Assembly: GCA_002344005.1 (NCBI GenBank)
Contig: DDTD01000041.1
Coordinates: forward strand, 54,901 to 91,743
Direction of reading: 5' to 3'
Length of the DNA: 36,843 nucleotides
Source of the DNA: Ignavibacteria bacterium UBA2373
Lineage (GTDB): Bacteria; Bacteroidota; Ignavibacteria; Kapaibacteriales; UBA961
The translations under genes and the position numbers were made by a program. Positions 8,393 to 16,723 of the stretch are shown in pieces. The notes under the pieces are model-generated. The model made no database searches. It was not told the origin of the DNA and saw only the letters and a list, made by a program, of their open reading frames with translations. Within the stretch, counting starts at the first letter, position 1. Every line of letters begins with the position of its first letter.

Positions 8393-8578
8393 ATGCTTGG
8401 TTTACCCGGCGGCTCGGAATGGCTGATAATATTATTGGTCATCGTTATATTTTTCGGCGGGAAAAAAATTCCCGAATTGATGCGCGGACTCGGCAGCGGT
8501 GTGCGTGAGTTCAAAAAAGCATCTTCGGTTGATAATCCCGATGATACAACAAAAGATAAAAAACGCGAGGAAGCATAA
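8393..8578 (+). CDS. tatA: Twin-arginine translocase TatA/TatE-type subunit
   Basis: A 61-aa TatA-like subunit of the twin-arginine export channel in the inner membrane. One N-terminal transmembrane helix (about 9-22) leads through the hinge FFGGKKIPEL into an amphipathic helix (MRGLGSGVREFKKA) and a charged tail, the standard TatA layout. AAGGAG lies seven bases before the ATG. Its TAATG stop/start junction joins it to the next gene, a DinB protein. No tatC is present in the window. Confidence 0.92.
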   Translation: MLGLPGGSEWLIILLVIVIFFGGKKIPELMRGLGSGVREFKKASSVDNPDDTTKDKKREEA

Positions 8579-9036
8579 TGTATTCTGATCACATCCGACG
8601 ACTCGCACGCTATGACCAATGGGCGAATCATCGTGTATTGGAAGCATTGAATCAACTTGAACCCAATGCGTCCCATACGGAAATTCATCTTATGGGACAT
8701 ATTCTGGCAGCAACGGATGTGTGGTTACGAAGGATTGACGGTTTGTCGCTCGAGGGCATACAAGTGTTTCCTCATCCTACATTAGAACAATGCAGGGCTA
8801 TGTTTGAACATACAAGTTCTGCATTATCACATTATTGTGATGGGCTTACCGATGAAGATATGGAAAAGGTCATCAGCTATACAAATTTGAAAGGGATGGA
8901 ATTTACCACCACCCTTTCTGATATACTGACCCACCTTTTTAATCATGGCACCTATCACAGAGCACAAATTGCAACTCGTTTACGTCAAAACGGCTTCACT
9001 CCTGCCGTCACAGATTATATTGCTTTTGTTCGTTAA
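8578..9036 (+). CDS. DinB/YfiT-family putative metal-dependent four-helix-bundle protein
   Basis: A 152-aa DinB-superfamily protein. The predicted metal-binding histidines are H41 (HLMGHILAATDVWL) and H123/H127 (HLFNHGTYHRAQ). Homologues include DNA-damage-inducible DinB of Bacillus and thiol transferases using bacillithiol or mycothiol; which applies here is unknown. It begins within the stop codon of tatA (TAATG) and is followed 53 bp later by a second Tat gene, so it sits between two Tat subunits. Nothing in it suggests a Tat signal. Confidence 0.88.
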   Translation: MYSDHIRRLARYDQWANHRVLEALNQLEPNASHTEIHLMGHILAATDVWLRRIDGLSLEGIQVFPHPTLEQCRAMFEHTSSALSHYCDGLTDEDMEKVISYTNLKGMEFTTTLSDILTHLFNHGTYHRAQIATRLRQNGFTPAVTDYIAFVR

Positions 9037-9089
9037 TGCTTCTTTTTGGGGAAAATATCATTCTTTATTTTCATTGATTCGATTACTCT

Positions 9090-9488
9090 ATGTTTGATAT
9101 TGGCGGTGGTGAAGTTCTTCTGATTCTTGTATTCGTACTACTTATGTTCGGTCCCAAGAAAATACCCGAAGTGATGGCATCGGTGGGTAAGGGCATTCGT
9201 CAATTTCGTCAAGCACAGGATCAACTCAAGCAACAATTGCGCGATATGTCAGCAGAAATAGAACAAGCGACGGATGTTCCTGCTACACCCAAGAAAACAT
9301 TCACTGTTGTGGCATCCTCCGGCGACGAAGAGCCACAACCAACAACCGATGAAACAATCAATACAAGTGATGAAGACAACAATACCCCTGCATCGTCTGT
9401 GATTGTCCGTCAGCCGGAAGGAATCATTGCGCGAACGCCTATTGCACGGCAAAACTCAGATACTCCATCAACAGAACCCATGTCATAA
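9090..9488 (+). CDS. TatA/TatB-like twin-arginine translocase subunit with long tail
   Basis: 132 aa. An N-terminal transmembrane helix (residues 5-20) follows MFDIGGGE, with the hinge FGPKKIPEV and an amphipathic helix (MASVGKGIRQFRQAQDQL) running into a coiled region to about residue 55. The remaining 75 residues are low-complexity, rich in T, S, E, D and P. The MFDIG start and longer helix resemble TatB, while the hinge FGPKK is TatA-like; many Bacteroidota Tat proteins blur this line. It lies 12 bp upstream of gatA. Confidence 0.87.
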   Translation: MFDIGGGEVLLILVFVLLMFGPKKIPEVMASVGKGIRQFRQAQDQLKQQLRDMSAEIEQATDVPATPKKTFTVVASSGDEEPQPTTDETINTSDEDNNTPASSVIVRQPEGIIARTPIARQNSDTPSTEPMS

Positions 9489-9500
9489 TACTGAAATTTC

Positions 9501-10925
9501 ATGCGACTATTTTCCGATTCATGCACTGCCGTCAATAAAGGCACAACAACGTTTACAACAATTACCCAAGATATTCTGCGGGATATTGACCAACGTCAAT
9601 CTTTAAACCATTTTCTATCTGTCGGTAAAGACAGCGCGATTGTACAAGCGCAACAAAGCGATGAACGATACGCTGAGGAGAAGCCACTTGCTCTTGATGG
9701 TATGGTTGTGGCTGTAAAAGACAATCTATCCACACGCAATTTTCCTACGACATGCGCCTCAAAAATGCTCGGCGAATATCGTCCTGTCTATGATGCTACG
9801 GTTGTGGAACGTTTAGCCGCTCACGGTGCAATCATCATCGGCAAGACCAATATGGATGAATTTGCTATGGGGTCATCCGGTGAAAACTCCGCTTTTGGCA
9901 AAACTCTTCATCCATTGAATGGCGACTATGTGCCCGGCGGCTCATCATCCGGGTCGGCGGTGGCAGTAGCGGCGGGTCATGCTCATGCTTCGCTCGGGTC
10001 GGACACAGGCGGCTCCGTGCGCCAGCCCGCAGCTTTTTGCGGCATTGTGGGCTATAAACCAAGTTATGGCAGATTATCACGCTATGGATTGGTCGCATTT
10101 GCCTCATCGCTTGACCAAGTGGGAATATTCGCACCCGATATTCCGACAACAGCAACAATGATGGATGCCTTATCGGGACATGATGCCAATGATGCAACAT
10201 CGGCAAACTTAGCTCCGACACAAGCAATGGCAACTTTGGATGAATATGCCAACAAATCACTTACAATTGCTGTATTGCCGGAAGAAATCATCAAAGATTG
10301 CTCACCCGAAGTATTGGAGGTCTATAAACAATGCCTCGATATACTCCAAGACAATGGCATCACCTTACTGCAAGCACAAATTCCCGCTAATGATGCGTGG
10401 ATTCCGACATACTATGTGCTGGCAACAGCCGAAGCGTCCTCAAATCTGGCACGATTCGACGGCATTCGCTATGGCTTCCGAGCAGAAATCAATAACGATG
10501 ACGATGATATCATGACATTAACCCGTTCACAGGGCTTTGGTATGGAAGTAAAAAGGCGCATTATGCTCGGAACGTATGTACTTTCCGCAGGGCATTATGA
10601 TGCTTATTACAAAAAAGCACAACAAGCACGAAGACTCATCTATGACGGCTATGAACACATTTTTTCCCAAGCTGATGCATTGTTTTTGCCAACCACACCA
10701 ACAACAGCATTTAAGTTCGGTGAAAAACTCAATGACCCGATTGCGATGTATCTTTCCGATTACTTTACCGTGTCGGCTAATCTTGCCGGCATACCCGCAA
10801 TCAGCATACCCGCAGGCAATGCTGCCAATGGTTTTCCCGTAGGTATGCAATTACAAACATCTCTATTTCAAGATGAGCGATTACTTTCTATTGCACATCG
10901 TTTTCAACAACTTTTCCAGTCATAA
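9501..10925 (+). CDS. gatA: Asp-tRNA(Asn)/Glu-tRNA(Gln) amidotransferase subunit A
   Basis: A 474-aa amidase-signature protein that releases ammonia from glutamine to convert Glu-tRNA(Gln) or Asp-tRNA(Asn), acting with GatB and GatC. The Lys/cis-Ser/Ser triad is K73 (VAVKDNLS), S148 (PGGSSSGSAVAVA) and S172 (GSDTGGSVRQPA), with the same spacing as in characterised GatA. KTNMDEFAMGSS is also typical. gatB and gatC are not in the window, and no glutaminyl-tRNA synthetase gene is visible. Confidence 0.95.
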   Translation: MRLFSDSCTAVNKGTTTFTTITQDILRDIDQRQSLNHFLSVGKDSAIVQAQQSDERYAEEKPLALDGMVVAVKDNLSTRNFPTTCASKMLGEYRPVYDATVVERLAAHGAIIIGKTNMDEFAMGSSGENSAFGKTLHPLNGDYVPGGSSSGSAVAVAAGHAHASLGSDTGGSVRQPAAFCGIVGYKPSYGRLSRYGLVAFASSLDQVGIFAPDIPTTATMMDALSGHDANDATSANLAPTQAMATLDEYANKSLTIAVLPEEIIKDCSPEVLEVYKQCLDILQDNGITLLQAQIPANDAWIPTYYVLATAEASSNLARFDGIRYGFRAEINNDDDDIMTLTRSQGFGMEVKRRIMLGTYVLSAGHYDAYYKKAQQARRLIYDGYEHIFSQADALFLPTTPTTAFKFGEKLNDPIAMYLSDYFTVSANLAGIPAISIPAGNAANGFPVGMQLQTSLFQDERLLSIAHRFQQLFQS

Positions 10926-10934
10926 GGACTAACA

Positions 10935-11462
10935 ATGATTCTTATCAATGATCAAACAATTACCGATGTGTACAATCGCTTAGCGGATCTTCAAGAAGAA
11001 CACGTCACAGCATTAATGGACACCATGGCGACCGAACAACCCTCCGTCTTAGCATATATGATGGCTAATGCAGGCGAAATGGAAAGCCCGATGGAAGCAG
11101 AAACGCTTATGTTTACGGGTGTTGTGCTCTGGAATTGCTTCAAAGAACATTATCCGGTAATGCCCGCCGTAAATGAAGATATGCTTGATGATAATGAACA
11201 AGCAAATATCGAACTCATGCATCGTTTGGATGAATTATCCATGCAGGGAGAAACCGATGTAGTGCAAAAAATGATGGATGAATATCCGCAACCCTTTCTT
11301 CTCTCATACGCCTTATCCGCCATTTCCAATGAAAGCTATGAAGAAGACGAAGAAGAAATATCAGAAGAAGATATGATTAGCGAAGAAGCCCAAGGCGCAA
11401 TGATTATTTTGTTCAAAACAATTCTTGATTCTTATATCGCCATAGTGCAAGATAAAGAATAA
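10935..11462 (+). CDS. Acidic protein of unknown function
   Basis: A 175-aa soluble, strongly acidic protein that I do not recognise. It looks mostly helical; an acidic stretch (YEEDEEEISEEDMISEE) lies near residues 134-150, followed by a hydrophobic helix (AMIILFKTILDSYIAIV). No signal peptide or membrane span is evident. It follows gatA by 9 bp, has AAGGAC before the ATG, and a good terminator follows the stop, so it is a real last gene of the pur-tat-gatA transcript. Codon use looks like its neighbours. Confidence 0.75.
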   Translation: MILINDQTITDVYNRLADLQEEHVTALMDTMATEQPSVLAYMMANAGEMESPMEAETLMFTGVVLWNCFKEHYPVMPAVNEDMLDDNEQANIELMHRLDELSMQGETDVVQKMMDEYPQPFLLSYALSAISNESYEEDEEEISEEDMISEEAQGAMIILFKTILDSYIAIVQDKE

Positions 11463-11491
11463 CTCTTTGTACAAAATTCAACTATTCTCTT

Positions 11492-11518
11492 AGCCCATGA
11501 TTTCATGGGCTTTTTTTA
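11492..11518 (+). terminator. Rho-independent terminator after the gatA operon
   Basis: An 8-bp stem AGCCCATG/CATGGGCT with a 4-nt loop (ATTT) is followed by TTTTTTT. It starts 30 nt after the stop of the last gene. Confidence 0.92.
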
Positions 11519-11521
11519 TGC

Positions 11522-11955
11522 TCTTCGCCGCCTTCCCGTCGGGGAACGACAGAATGCGGCAAAAAAACGGAATTCTTTCATCAATTCCCCTCTTGAGGGG
11601 TGTCCGAAGGACGGGGTGGATGTCTTTTTCGATAAACATTCAATCCCGATGGGATTGTAATTCATTCAAGCTCCGAAGGAGCGATATAGTAATAGAAAGC
11701 ACAGAAATAAAAGACAAAGAAGCTCCGATAGGAGCGATATAATAATAGAATATGGCATCCCTACAGGATTTGATTTTTTATCAAACACATTTTTCTATTA
11801 TCATCTCATCCCTGCGGGATTCCGTGACGCGGTGAATATCAAAAATTCCCCTCTTGAGGGGTGTCCGAAGGACGGGGTGGATGTCTTTTTCTATAAACAT
11901 TCAATCCCGATGGGATTGTGTTCATCGCCTTCCCGTCGGGGAACGACAGAATGCT
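11522..11955 (+). repeat. Cluster of dispersed palindromic repeats, with a 75-bp direct duplication
   Basis: Positions about 11583-11657 and 11844-11918 are nearly identical: TTCCCCTCTTGAGGGG, TGTCCGAAGGACGGGGTGG, then TAAACATTCAATCCCGATGG. Around them lie two GCTCC...GGAGCGATATA-TAATAGAA elements (about 11671-11700 and 11730-11757), two AATCCC/TCCC-GGGATT palindromes, and two CGCCTTCCCGTCGGGGAACG modules (11525 and 11928). There is no gene. Such elements recur in Bacteroidota intergenic DNA in my recollection. The function is unknown. Confidence 0.75.
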
Positions 11956-12017
11956 GCAAAAACGAGATAATTTTGCACATAATATCCTCACAACCCCAAA
12001 AACATAGACCATCAATC

Positions 12018-12745
12018 GCATAAAATGCATCGGAAACCGCAATAAATGGCTCATCGTTCCCCTCAAATACACAAAAAACCGCATCGTTTGTGGCATCTTC
12101 TTCATCATATTCATAAAAACCCAAGACAAATGCACTGAAAACCCTCTCGAATGCACAAGAATCTCAATCATATACCGCAAAGAGCGGATGAAATGAATCA
12201 AAACCTTCATCGGATGCTATAAAGCTTCATTCAATTGAGCAGGAAACCACTTAAATTGAACAGAAAACCACTTGAATTGAACAGGAAATCACTTGAATTG
12301 AACAGGAAACCACTTGAATTGAGCAGGAAACCACTTGAATTGAGCAGGAAACCACTTGAATTGAGCAGGAAATCACTTGAATTGAACAGGAAACCACTTG
12401 GATTGAGCAGGAAACCACTTGAATTGAACACGAAACCACTTGAATTGAGCAGGAAACCACTTAAATTGAACACGAAACCACTTGAATTGAACAGGAAACC
12501 GCGATTTCTTGCGTATATCTGAGTGTTTTTGATACAAACAAGCCGGTTTTTGGTCTATTTCACCAAAACTTCGTCTTATATCAGCAAATTTTCGATATAC
12601 AGAAGTTCTTTTCTATCGCAAAAGACATAAATTCTTGTGTATAAAAGTCGGTTTTTGCCTTATATCAGCAAAACGATTGTTCATATCAGCAAAACGATTG
12701 TTCATATCAGCAAAACGATTGTTCATATCAGCAAAATGATTGTCC
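12018..12745. repeat. About 35 tandem 21-bp units, well conserved in the middle and decayed at both sides
   Basis: Thirteen clear units of ATTGAACAGGAAACCACTTG+A occupy 12234-12506. Upstream, successive 21-bp blocks beginning at 12018, 12039, 12060 and so on to 12207 still share an AAATGCA-CAAAAACC-like pattern at fixed phase. Downstream, blocks at 12515, 12536, 12557 and 12578 continue the period, and four clear units of ATATCAGCAAAACGATTGTT+C fill 12662-12745. The unit at 12578 is exactly four periods before 12662, and the block at 12536 resembles the block at 12641, five periods later. Long open frames with heptapeptide repeats (NRKPLEL) arise from the multiple-of-three period. I do not call them genes. 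Confidence 0.85.
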
Positions 12746-13130
12746 ATTGTATCGGGCTTTTGAAGCAATCTTTCCATATTCTATCATTGCGGAAAAAGTC
12801 GGAACAGCAAAAGAGGCGGGGATTATGACATTTCTGCGGGATTAGCGGGTTTCTCGGGCGGCTTTTCTATAAACGTTTAATCCCTGTGGGATTATTTCCA
12901 TCGCCTTGCCCGCGGGGAAGGACGGGATGGGACAAAACAGATGAAGCAGAAATATGGACGCGGTGGATGAATTTCTTTCTATAAACGTGTAATCCCGTTG
13001 GGATTGAATTTCAAAAATTCCCCTCATTGAGGGGTGGCAGACGCAGTCTGACGGGGTGGATTATGTACCCAAAACCGCGCCCCGCTTTTTCGCCTTCCCC
13101 GTCGGGGAAGGTCTGGATGGGGCTAATCGA
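12746..13130 (+). repeat. Composite palindromic repeats, plus-strand copies
   Basis: Positions 12867-12966 hold a CTATAAACGTTTAATCCC palindrome module and the CGCCTTGCCCGCGGGGAAGG/AGAAATATGGACG module. Positions 12979-13123 hold the full composite element, the inverted relative of 1-133. I see no gene between 11463 and 13230. Confidence 0.75.
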
Positions 13131-13230
13131 AATGCCTCATAGTTTTCAAAGAACGGAGATTTTGATGAAAATACTAATAGTATGTCCTTTCAAAATTTTG
13201 AAAGTGTTAGTCTATTAGTTTATTACTGTC

Positions 13231-13509
13231 TTAGCGACATCTCGCTATTTTTTTCAGTATTCCATAACCAATTACCTTCCCTGGATGACCAAATAAGAAT
13301 TTTTTATCAAGATGTTTTTCATAAATGAATTCATCAGGGTCTAACGCCTCAACTTTAATGCTGTAAAAATTATTCTCTGTTAAAACTTCTTTAAATTGAC
13401 AAGGCATCAAGTATTCACTATTCTCTTCTAACCATAATGAAACTCTAAGGTTAATATCTACTTTAACACCTTCAATTTCACCAAAAAATACAAAATATAA
13501 TATTGCCAT
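13231..13509 (-). CDS. Small immunity-like protein with EF-Tu domain-III-like C-terminus
   Basis: 92 aa, start 12 bp after the stop of the decayed toxin tip and on the same strand, the position of an immunity gene. There is no signal peptide or membrane helix. The C-terminal part alternates like a small beta-barrel, and its end (KKFLFGHPGKVIGYGILKKI) resembles the last strands of EF-Tu domain III (F-x-x-x-x-G-x-x-x-G-x-G-x-x-x-x-I). This resemblance is from memory and is weak evidence. The reading frame is intact although the toxin is broken, as expected if protection is kept longer than attack. It is AT-rich compared with the core genes. Confidence 0.6.
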   Translation of the reverse strand: MAILYFVFFGEIEGVKVDINLRVSLWLEENSEYLMPCQFKEVLTENNFYSIKVEALDPDEFIYEKHLDKKFLFGHPGKVIGYGILKKIARCR

Positions 13510-13521
13510 ATAGTATATAAT

Positions 13522-13966
13522 TTATTTATACTCAATCCATTCTATTTTCATATTCTTATTGAATACATCAAGCACTTCTTGGTTGTCAAATGAAACAGCT
13601 CTATATTTACCTGCATCCTTGAATATATATCCGTGATTTAGCGCACTGTTATTGACAATTATTTTGGCAGTAAAATTACCACCAAATTTACGACTATATT
13701 TATTATTATTCCACCAATTGATTCCGGCATCGTCAAGCCAAAATTGCTTTGGCCCGAAGTTTGGTCCAATTTCAAAATTATTACCATTTGTACGTAATGC
13801 TAAGTACTCATTCCATCCAAAATTTCGGTAAACTATAAGCTGTACCCTCCGCTACCTCATCCGCGGCTGCCTCAGCCACATCATCAACTTTACCAATCCA
13901 CTTTTCGCCTGCTAATGGTTAAGTGGCTTTGCTCAATGCTATTGATACCATGCCAAAATTACTCAT
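13522..13966 (-). pseudogene. Decayed polymorphic-toxin C-terminal tip (ADP-ribosyltransferase-like)
   Basis: On the minus strand an ATG at 13966 opens MSNFGMVSIALSKAT, then an in-frame TAA. After it the frame continues as PLAGEKWIGKVDDVAEAAAD and EVAEGTAY, and about 13835 a one-base shift is needed to reach the rest: VYRNFGWNEYLALRTNG, then GPKQFWLDDAGINWWNN, FTAKIIVNNSAL, and the C-terminus NMKIEWIEYK before TAA at 13522. The linker is homologous to that of the toxin tip at 35914-36354, in DNA and protein. The YR...E-Y...A-L start and the FWLDD segment resemble ADP-ribosyltransferase toxins, but this class call is tentative. One stop and one frameshift make it non-functional. Confidence 0.75.
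13846..13888 (-). repeat. Pre-toxin linker homologous to 35980-36022
   Basis: Starting GTTGATGATGTGGCTGAGGC on the minus strand, this 43-nt stretch matches 35980-36022 on the plus strand at 37 of 43 positions by my hand count. It encodes VDDVAEAAADEVAE here and VDNVAVAAADDVAE there. It sits just before the variable toxin domain in both loci. Confidence 0.8.
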
Positions 13967-14046
13967 TTTTTGGCTGAACGCGGTTGTACTGACTCAATGA
14001 TTCGGCAATTTGCCAAGAACAGGTCATAAAGATGGATTCCGTCTCC

Positions 14047-14319
14047 AAACCAATAAGGTTTTGAAAACCTTATTGGTTTATTAAAAGTCGCCATCGCATC
14101 AAACGCAAATTCTATAAACGTATAATCCCGTTGGGATTGAATCATAAAAATGAGCCCCTCTTCTTTTCTCCCCGTCGGGGAGAAGTCTTTTTCGCCTTCC
14201 CCGCGGGGAAGGACGGGATGGGGCAAAAAAACAAACAGTATATTTCTATTATCATCTCATCTATGCGATTACATTTTATTCAAGCTCCGCATGTGCTACC
14301 CCTACGGAATTGCGAAAAA
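14047..14319. repeat. Perfect hairpin and further palindromic repeat modules
   Basis: Positions 14047-14062 and 14064-14079 are perfect 16-bp complementary arms (AAACCAATAAGGTTTT), a relative of 168-201. Positions 14112-14142 carry CTATAAACGTATAATCCCG with its GGGATT partner. Positions 14188-14228 carry CGCCTTCCCCGCGGGGAAGG with a GGATGGGGCAAAA tail, and 14160-14185 a TCTCCCCGTCGGGGAGA hairpin. I see no gene between 13967 and 14319. Confidence 0.75.
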
Positions 14320-15657
14320 CTATTCTATTCCCAACAATCTTTTTTCGGCATTACTAATTGTTTCGCGATGCGATGATGAATAATGGTATTCCAATTGTTC
14401 ACGTATCATATCATTGCATAAATTACCCATACTTCCTTCATGGGTATGTTCCATTGATAAAGACGGGCTATAAGTACCATCCTGTATTTGCTGTGCCACA
14501 TATTTATATGCATCACGGAATGACATTCCTTGTTGAACCGCTTTATTGACTTCATCAACACTAAAAGCATATGTATATACATCATTCTCCATAATATTCG
14601 AAGAAATATTGCATTGCGGTAAAGCATATTTCATCATAGAGATACAATCAACAATATCGTACAATGCAGGAAAAAGTATTTCTTTTGTTAATTGCATATC
14701 ACGATGATAACCCGAAGGCAAATTATTCATCAATGAGTGCAAGGAATACTGAACTGTTTGCACCACATTACATTTTGCACGAATTAATTCAAAAACATCG
14801 GGATTTTTTTTATGGGGCATAATACTCGACCCAGTTGTTAAGGTTTCGGGGAAAGAAATAAATCCCATATTCTGCGACATATACAGCGTAATATCCATTG
14901 CCATTTTTGACAAGGTGGCTGCAATACCTCCTATACATTGAGCAAAAAGTTTTTCTTTTTTTCCTCGTGTCATTTGTGCATACACAGAATTTATATGCAA
15001 ACCCTCAAAACCCAATAATTCTGTTGTTCTCATTCGTTTGAGAGGGAAAGAAGAACCGAAGCCCGCCCCACTGCCAAGGGGATTTTTATTGACAAAATGT
15101 AGGGTTGTCATTGCGAATGCAAGATCGTCTGCCAAACTTTCGGCATAAGCCCCAAACCATAAACCGAATGATGAAGGCATGGCAATTTGAAAATGCGTAT
15201 AACCGGGTAATAAATGGTTTTTATATTGTTCCGATAATTCGATGAGAATTTTTGCTAATTCATAGACTTCATCAATAATATGAAAAAGTATGGAGCGCAA
15301 AAACAAGGAAATATCCACGAGTACTTGATCATTGCGGGAACGTCCTGTATGGATTTTTTTTCCTATATCGCCCAATGCACGCGTCAGCTCTAATTCAATT
15401 TGCGAATGAATATCTTCAATACCATCTTCAATAGAAAAATCACCTTGCTCAATGCGATAATATATGCGCCGTAATTCCTGAACAATGGCATCGGCTTCGT
15501 CTTGTGTTATTATGCCGACATCAGCAAGCATAAAGGCATGAGCAATTGAGCCGAGCACATCGTAAGGTGCTAAATACATATCAAATTTTTTATCATTTCC
15601 AACTGTAAATTTTTCAATAAATGCGTCGGTGGAAATTCCTTTATCCCAAAGTTTCAT
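14320..15657 (-). CDS. argH: Argininosuccinate lyase
   Basis: A 445-aa enzyme splitting argininosuccinate into arginine and fumarate, the last step of arginine synthesis. The fumarase/aspartase-superfamily signature GSSIMPHKKN lies at 276-285, with the catalytic Ser loop. HTGRSRND (103-110) and PGYTHFQ with His155 are also typical. The N-terminus MKLWDKGISTDAFIEKFTVG matches the usual start of Bacteroidota ArgH. The start codon overlaps the argE stop by 4 bp (ATGA), and it is the last gene of the arginine operon. I see no terminator; repeat DNA follows. Confidence 0.96.
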   Translation of the reverse strand: MKLWDKGISTDAFIEKFTVGNDKKFDMYLAPYDVLGSIAHAFMLADVGIITQDEADAIVQELRRIYYRIEQGDFSIEDGIEDIHSQIELELTRALGDIGKKIHTGRSRNDQVLVDISLFLRSILFHIIDEVYELAKILIELSEQYKNHLLPGYTHFQIAMPSSFGLWFGAYAESLADDLAFAMTTLHFVNKNPLGSGAGFGSSFPLKRMRTTELLGFEGLHINSVYAQMTRGKKEKLFAQCIGGIAATLSKMAMDITLYMSQNMGFISFPETLTTGSSIMPHKKNPDVFELIRAKCNVVQTVQYSLHSLMNNLPSGYHRDMQLTKEILFPALYDIVDCISMMKYALPQCNISSNIMENDVYTYAFSVDEVNKAVQQGMSFRDAYKYVAQQIQDGTYSPSLSMEHTHEGSMGNLCNDMIREQLEYHYSSSHRETISNAEKRLLGIE

Positions 15658-16721
15658 AATAATTCTGCCACAGTATGTATCAAAGAAATATATGTTTTTA
15701 TCCCATTATTAATTTCATCCAAAGTCACAAATTCATCAGCAGTATGGGAACGTTCGGACATTCCCGGTCCTATTTTAATTGAGGGCACGGACAATAATGC
15801 CTGATCACTCATTGTCGGTGATGCAAATGTCGGTATGCCGAGTCGCTCTGCTGCTTGCACCAAAGGATGATTATTTGCAATGGACGAGGGTTTTAATCGC
15901 ATGGAACGTGCTTGAATTTCACAGCCGCAATGCTCTTGAATAATGGAAAAAATCTCCTCATGCGTATAACAATCATTAAGTCGAATATCAACAACAAAAG
16001 TGCAGCGATCGGGAATAACATTATGTTGCGTGCCTGCTTGAATTTGAGTAACCGTCATTTTTACGGGTCCTAATGTCGGTGATATTTTCGGGAAGGAAAA
16101 TGTACGAAACCAATCCAAAACGGGTATTGCTTTTTCTATGGCATTAATACCTGTGGTTCTTGCGGCATGTCCCGATTTTCCATAGACAGTAGCGTCTAAG
16201 ACCATAAGACCTCGTTCCGCTATTGCCATTTGTAAAGTGGTTGGCTCTCCCACAATAGCGCACTCAATATTACCCAATGCGGGGACAGTGATTTCCACAC
16301 CATTTTTTCCGGCAATTTCTTCTTCCGCCGTTGCAGCATACACAATATTGCAAGGCAATTCCTTTTGTCGTAGAGCAAGAAAACATGCAGCTAAACTGAC
16401 CAAGGATGCACCGGCATCATTACTTCCCAAACCATAGAGTATGCCATTTTCTATTGTCGGTTCAAAGGGATTACGTGACCAATCTTTATTGGGTTTAACC
16501 GTGTCATGATGAGAATTAAGAAGTATTGTAGGTTTGTTTTGGTCATAATTATCGGAAAATGCCCATACATTATTCATCAGACGATGAGTTTGTGCCCCAT
16601 GCTGTTCCAAAAATGCCTGAATAATATCCGCCGTTATATGTTCTTCACGACTAAAAGATTGTGTGGCTATTAATTGCGAAAGTAATGAGACACTTTCCTC
16701 AAACAATGGTGATTTTTCCAT
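15654..16721 (-). CDS. argE: M20 metallopeptidase, acetyl(succinyl)-ornithine/citrulline deacylase
   Basis: A 355-aa zinc deacylase of the M20/ArgE/DapE family. H71 and D73 (SHHDTV), bridging D102 (GLGSNDAGASL), and the general-base Glu at 133-135 (ATAEEEIAG) are visible; GEPT and the C-terminal SERSHTADEF with a metal His complete the pattern. Because the operon encodes an acyl-ornithine carbamoyltransferase, the likely substrate is N-acyl-citrulline rather than N-acetyl-ornithine. Whether the acyl group is acetyl or succinyl is open. It sits 2 bp after argB and overlaps argH. Confidence 0.92.
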   Translation of the reverse strand: MEKSPLFEESVSLLSQLIATQSFSREEHITADIIQAFLEQHGAQTHRLMNNVWAFSDNYDQNKPTILLNSHHDTVKPNKDWSRNPFEPTIENGILYGLGSNDAGASLVSLAACFLALRQKELPCNIVYAATAEEEIAGKNGVEITVPALGNIECAIVGEPTTLQMAIAERGLMVLDATVYGKSGHAARTTGINAIEKAIPVLDWFRTFSFPKISPTLGPVKMTVTQIQAGTQHNVIPDRCTFVVDIRLNDCYTHEEIFSIIQEHCGCEIQARSMRLKPSSIANNHPLVQAAERLGIPTFASPTMSDQALLSVPSIKIGPGMSERSHTADEFVTLDEINNGIKTYISLIHTVAELL

Positions 16722-16723
16722 AA

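Noticed and set aside
11497..12210. Several 60-120 codon frames in the repeat cluster
   Set aside because: They read through palindromic modules that also occur elsewhere in other frames and strands, so they are repeat by-products.
12231..12522. Open frames of 60-95 codons with heptapeptide repeats on both strands
   Set aside because: They arise because the 21-bp unit is a multiple of three; starts are TTG or lie inside repeats, no ribosome-binding site is present, and several overlapping frames are open at once.
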